From: Serinus canaria
Taxonomy: Eukaryota; Chordata; Aves; Passeriformes; Fringillidae
Assembly (NCBI RefSeq): GCF_022539315.1
Contig: NC_066317.1
Location: forward strand, 56,271,179-56,335,178
Direction: 5' to 3'
Length of the DNA stretch: 64,000 nucleotides
The notes under the pieces were generated by a model. It did not search any database. It was not told the origin of the DNA and saw nothing but the letters and a program-made list of their open reading frames with translations. This document shows, in pieces, positions 63,701-64,000 of this stretch (position 1 is its first letter; every line of letters begins with the position of its first letter). A program made the translations under genes and the position numbers.

Positions 63701-63949
63701 TCTTAGTTCTTTCTCTTTTTAGAGAAAATATTCCTTTATTATTTTTCCATTTAAGGCTTCTTTTTTCACTAATCAGATACAGCTTACAGAGCAAAGGGAA
63801 GGCATCCATGAACTTGGGTCACTTTGGTTTTGGTTTTTTTTTTTTAGCCATGAATTCTCTTTCATTCACTTGTCATCATTTTCCTTTTTTTTTTTTTTGC
63901 TTTATTTCTCTTATTTTTCTTGAAGTCAAAGTGGAAAGGGCTATCAAAG
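30534..63949 (+). CDS. PROM1: Prominin-1 (CD133), N-terminal part, multi-exon, runs off right edge
   Basis: Prominin-1 is a five-span, cholesterol-binding glycoprotein of plasma-membrane protrusions, needed for photoreceptor disc formation and used as a stem-cell marker. Joining the exons listed separately gives about 270 residues in one frame. They comprise a signal peptide (about 1-18), an extracellular segment to about 105 with the family-like stretch GPIGILF/VQP..FP (here GAIGILF at 50-56 and VQPNTFP at 66-72), TM1 (about 107-131), a Cys-rich cytoplasmic loop with CMCRCC and CGGEMHQRQ (132-157), TM2 (about 158-181), and the start of the first large extracellular loop with sequons at N207 (NDT) and N221 (NTT). 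The human protein, as remembered, has the same order, spacing and sequons, and is about 865 residues long, so about two thirds is missing to the right. Birds may also carry a related prominin-3. The 27-nt exon and the close match of the Cys-rich loop favour PROM1, but a full alignment was not possible here. Confidence 0.88.
40158..40191. repeat. Perfect 34-bp palindrome, 16-bp arms and 2-bp loop
   Basis: The left arm CCTTAAATTATACTGC at 40158-40173 and the right arm GCAGTATAATTTAAGG at 40176-40191 are exact reverse complements, separated by GG. No mobile element or gene is associated. Confidence 0.95.
43041..43088 (-). mobile_element. CR1 LINE 3' end fragment, minus orientation
   Basis: AGAATCACAGTGGTTTGGG followed by TTGCAAGGGACCTTTAAAG and ATATCTGAG is the reverse complement of a CR1 3' end (usual form: GAATCACAGAATGGTTTGGG, then GGAAGGGACC). 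It is a short, diverged remnant within the PROM1 intron. Confidence 0.7.
43821..43939 (+). mobile_element. CR1 LINE fragment, plus orientation
   Basis: The segment runs GAGATGCTGAAAACCTGG, CCTGGGTAACCTG, GGGTTGGACTGGATGATCTG and GGTCCCCTCTG. This follows the order of the avian CR1 3' region (CTGGA...GGTGACCCTG...GTTGGACTAGATGATCT...AGGTCCCTTCC). It lies about 730 bp from the minus-strand CR1 remnant and is older or shorter than a complete tail. Confidence 0.8.
46823..46881 (+). CDS. PROM1: PROM1 coding exon, residues 74-93
   Basis: This is a 59-nt exon with acceptor TTATTTTCAG and donor AAG|GTAAAT. Its first two bases complete the split Asp codon from the previous exon, and it encodes [10 protein letters not shown]...DYQK, ending at a codon boundary. 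It corresponds to the human segment EDTLRKFLQ...IDYDK just outside TM1. The preceding intron is about 16 kb, typical of the long first coding intron of this gene. Confidence 0.87.
46882..51280 (+). other. PROM1: PROM1 introns flanking the 27-nt microexon
   Basis: There are two introns, 46882-49737 and 49765-51280, separated only by the 27-nt exon. I see no repeats of note. A 159-codon frame on the minus strand (47448-47927) and several frames around 50244-50714 have no recognisable motif and are treated as chance. Confidence 0.75.
49738..49764 (+). CDS. PROM1: PROM1 27-nt microexon (PENVVLTLQ), likely alternatively spliced
   Basis: This 27-nt exon encodes nine residues (94-102, PENVVLTLQ) and is phase 0 on both sides, so it can be skipped without changing frame. 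The acceptor is ACTTCCACAG and the donor CAG|GTAACC, both good. It matches the human nine-residue segment near PETVILGLK, which is present or absent in two well-known human PROM1 isoforms. The size, phase, location just before TM1 and sequence all agree. Its alternative use in this species is inferred. Confidence 0.87.
51281..51486 (+). CDS. PROM1: PROM1 exon with TM1, Cys-rich loop and most of TM2; GC donor
   Basis: This 206-nt exon has acceptor TGAATTACAG and encodes residues 103-170 plus two bases of residue 171. It begins AIYYEIGF, followed by a hydrophobic TM1, the motif CFCMCRCC, then [12 protein letters not shown] and the first part of TM2 ([13 protein letters not shown]). The human counterpart reads IVYYEAG, CMCRCC and [12 protein letters not shown]. 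The exon must end AAG at 51486 to join the next exon in frame and make the Ser codon, so the intron begins GCAAGT rather than GT. The nearby GT at 51491-51492 would shift the frame. Confidence 0.9.
51485..51492 (+). other. PROM1: GC-type splice donor (AG|GCAAGT)
   Basis: The donor is A-A-G followed by GCAAGT. Apart from the C at intron position 2 it is a perfect consensus, as is usual for U2-type GC-AG introns. The matching acceptor is TTTTTTGTAG at 57992-58001. The reading frame fixes this choice; see the exon at 51281-51486. Confidence 0.85.
52602..52720. repeat. Direct duplication of about 50 bp
   Basis: TATAATGACTGGGAAATATT... (52602-52652) and TATAATGACTGGGGAATT... (52672-52720) share GCCTATTAGTAGAAAAATTA and AGATTGTCCCC, and differ by a 2-bp deletion and one substitution. 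About 19 bp separate them. It is a local tandem-type duplication of recent origin. Confidence 0.9.
54612..54662. repeat. Perfect 51-bp hairpin, 23-bp arms and 5-bp loop
   Basis: The arms at 54612-54634 and 54640-54662 are exact reverse complements (core ACATGCAGTGTTTTGG pairing with CCAAAACACTGCATGT) around the loop AGTTC. It lies in the PROM1 GC-AG intron, so it would be present in the pre-mRNA. It is shorter than a usual microRNA precursor and has no bulges, and no miRNA family is recognised. Confidence 0.95.
58002..58122 (+). CDS. PROM1: PROM1 coding exon, residues 171-211 (end of TM2, start of extracellular loop 1)
   Basis: This 121-nt exon has acceptor ATTTTTTGTAG and donor GCG|GTAAAG. 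Its first base completes Ser171. The exon then encodes the end of TM2 ([11 protein letters not shown]) and the first extracellular residues, including [19 protein letters not shown], which parallels human RKLADSNFKDLRTLLNETP. The sequon N207-D-T is conserved in position with the human NET sequon. It ends at a codon boundary. Confidence 0.9.
60812..60875 (+). CDS. PROM1: PROM1 coding exon, residues 212-232 (NTTKDKA glycosylation motif)
   Basis: This 64-nt exon has acceptor TTTCTTCTCAG and donor ACA|GTAAGT. It encodes [21 protein letters not shown] plus one base. The human equivalent is [21 protein letters not shown], a near-identical stretch that carries the known N220 glycosylation site; here the Asn is residue 221. 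It ends in phase 1. Confidence 0.93.
63037..63085. repeat. TA microsatellite
   Basis: An alternating AT run of about ten units is flanked by ATACATA and TATGTATATACATA, so the whole stretch is nearly self-complementary. It lies about 90 bp upstream of the acceptor of the exon at 63176. Confidence 0.9.
63176..63265 (+). CDS. PROM1: PROM1 coding exon, residues 233-262
   Basis: This 90-nt exon has acceptor CATACTACAG and donor GAG|GTAAAG, and is phase 1 on both sides. It completes Asn233, then encodes [14 protein letters not shown] through [11 protein letters not shown]. It aligns with the human segment [28 protein letters not shown] in the first extracellular loop, with lower identity than the neighbouring exons, as expected for this part of prominins. 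Confidence 0.85.
63926..63949 (+). CDS. PROM1: Probable PROM1 24-nt microexon (VKVERAIK)
   Basis: A long pyrimidine tract (63885-63921) leads to AG at 63924-63925. It is followed by 24 bases and a donor AAAG|GTAAAA at 63949/63950. With the G carried over from the previous exon, it reads V-K-V-E-R-A-I-K plus one base, so it is phase 1 on both sides and keeps the frame whether included or skipped. It sits where human PROM1 has AIKETKEA after SMAT, a charged segment of similar length. It is short, so splicing evidence is needed; the next exon lies outside the window. Confidence 0.6.
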
Positions 63950-64000
63950 GTAAAAATCACAATAAAGCCTTGTGTGATGTGAAGTGCACTTTGTTTTGTA

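Larger units (their letters stand above)
58123..63925 (+). other. PROM1: PROM1 introns between extracellular-loop exons
   Basis: There are three introns: 58123-60811, 60876-63175 and 63266-63925. They contain A/T homopolymer runs (58709-58724, 57791-57803 just upstream, 63832-63845, 63886-63898) and a TA microsatellite at 63037-63085. No additional exon is recognised, and the splice sites at all borders are canonical GT-AG. Confidence 0.75.

Overview
This window is vertebrate nuclear DNA, most likely from a bird. The evidence is a split gene with canonical vertebrate splice sites, remnants of CR1-type (chicken repeat 1) retroposons, a low overall density of interspersed repeats, and one sharp CpG island in otherwise AT-rich sequence. 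I recognise one gene: the 5' part of prominin-1 (PROM1, CD133) on the + strand, running off the right edge.

Layout. Positions 1 to about 23,350 look intergenic. No exon is recognised there, but the stretch holds an A-rich block (1.7-1.9 kb), a possible LTR-derived segment (about 4.7-5.6 kb), a long T tract (7.1-7.2 kb), a GC-rich 56-bp minisatellite (11.2-11.7 kb) and a CR1 tail (14.6 kb). A CpG island at about 23.37-24.9 kb is the likely PROM1 promoter, with a candidate non-coding first exon ending at 23,870. The exon with the start codon spans 30,340-30,753 (ATG at 30,534). Six more firm coding exons follow at 46,823-46,881, 49,738-49,764, 51,281-51,486, 58,002-58,122, 60,812-60,875 and 63,176-63,265, and a probable 24-nt microexon at 63,926-63,949. 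All junctions keep one reading frame and give about 270 residues: signal peptide, first extracellular segment, TM1, Cys-rich cytoplasmic loop, TM2 and the start of the first large extracellular loop with two N-glycosylation sequons. The remaining roughly two thirds of the protein lie beyond the window.

Features that stand out: a GC-AG intron whose GC donor is forced by the reading frame; a 27-nt microexon equivalent to the alternatively spliced human PROM1 exon; a second, 24-nt in-frame microexon; four upstream ATGs in the 5' leader; two perfect inverted repeats with very short loops (34 and 51 bp) in introns; and the 56-bp minisatellite, which is open in every forward frame. I see no novel multi-gene system. 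This is an ordinary vertebrate locus with some noteworthy splicing and structural details. Comparisons with human PROM1 were made from memory, not by database search.
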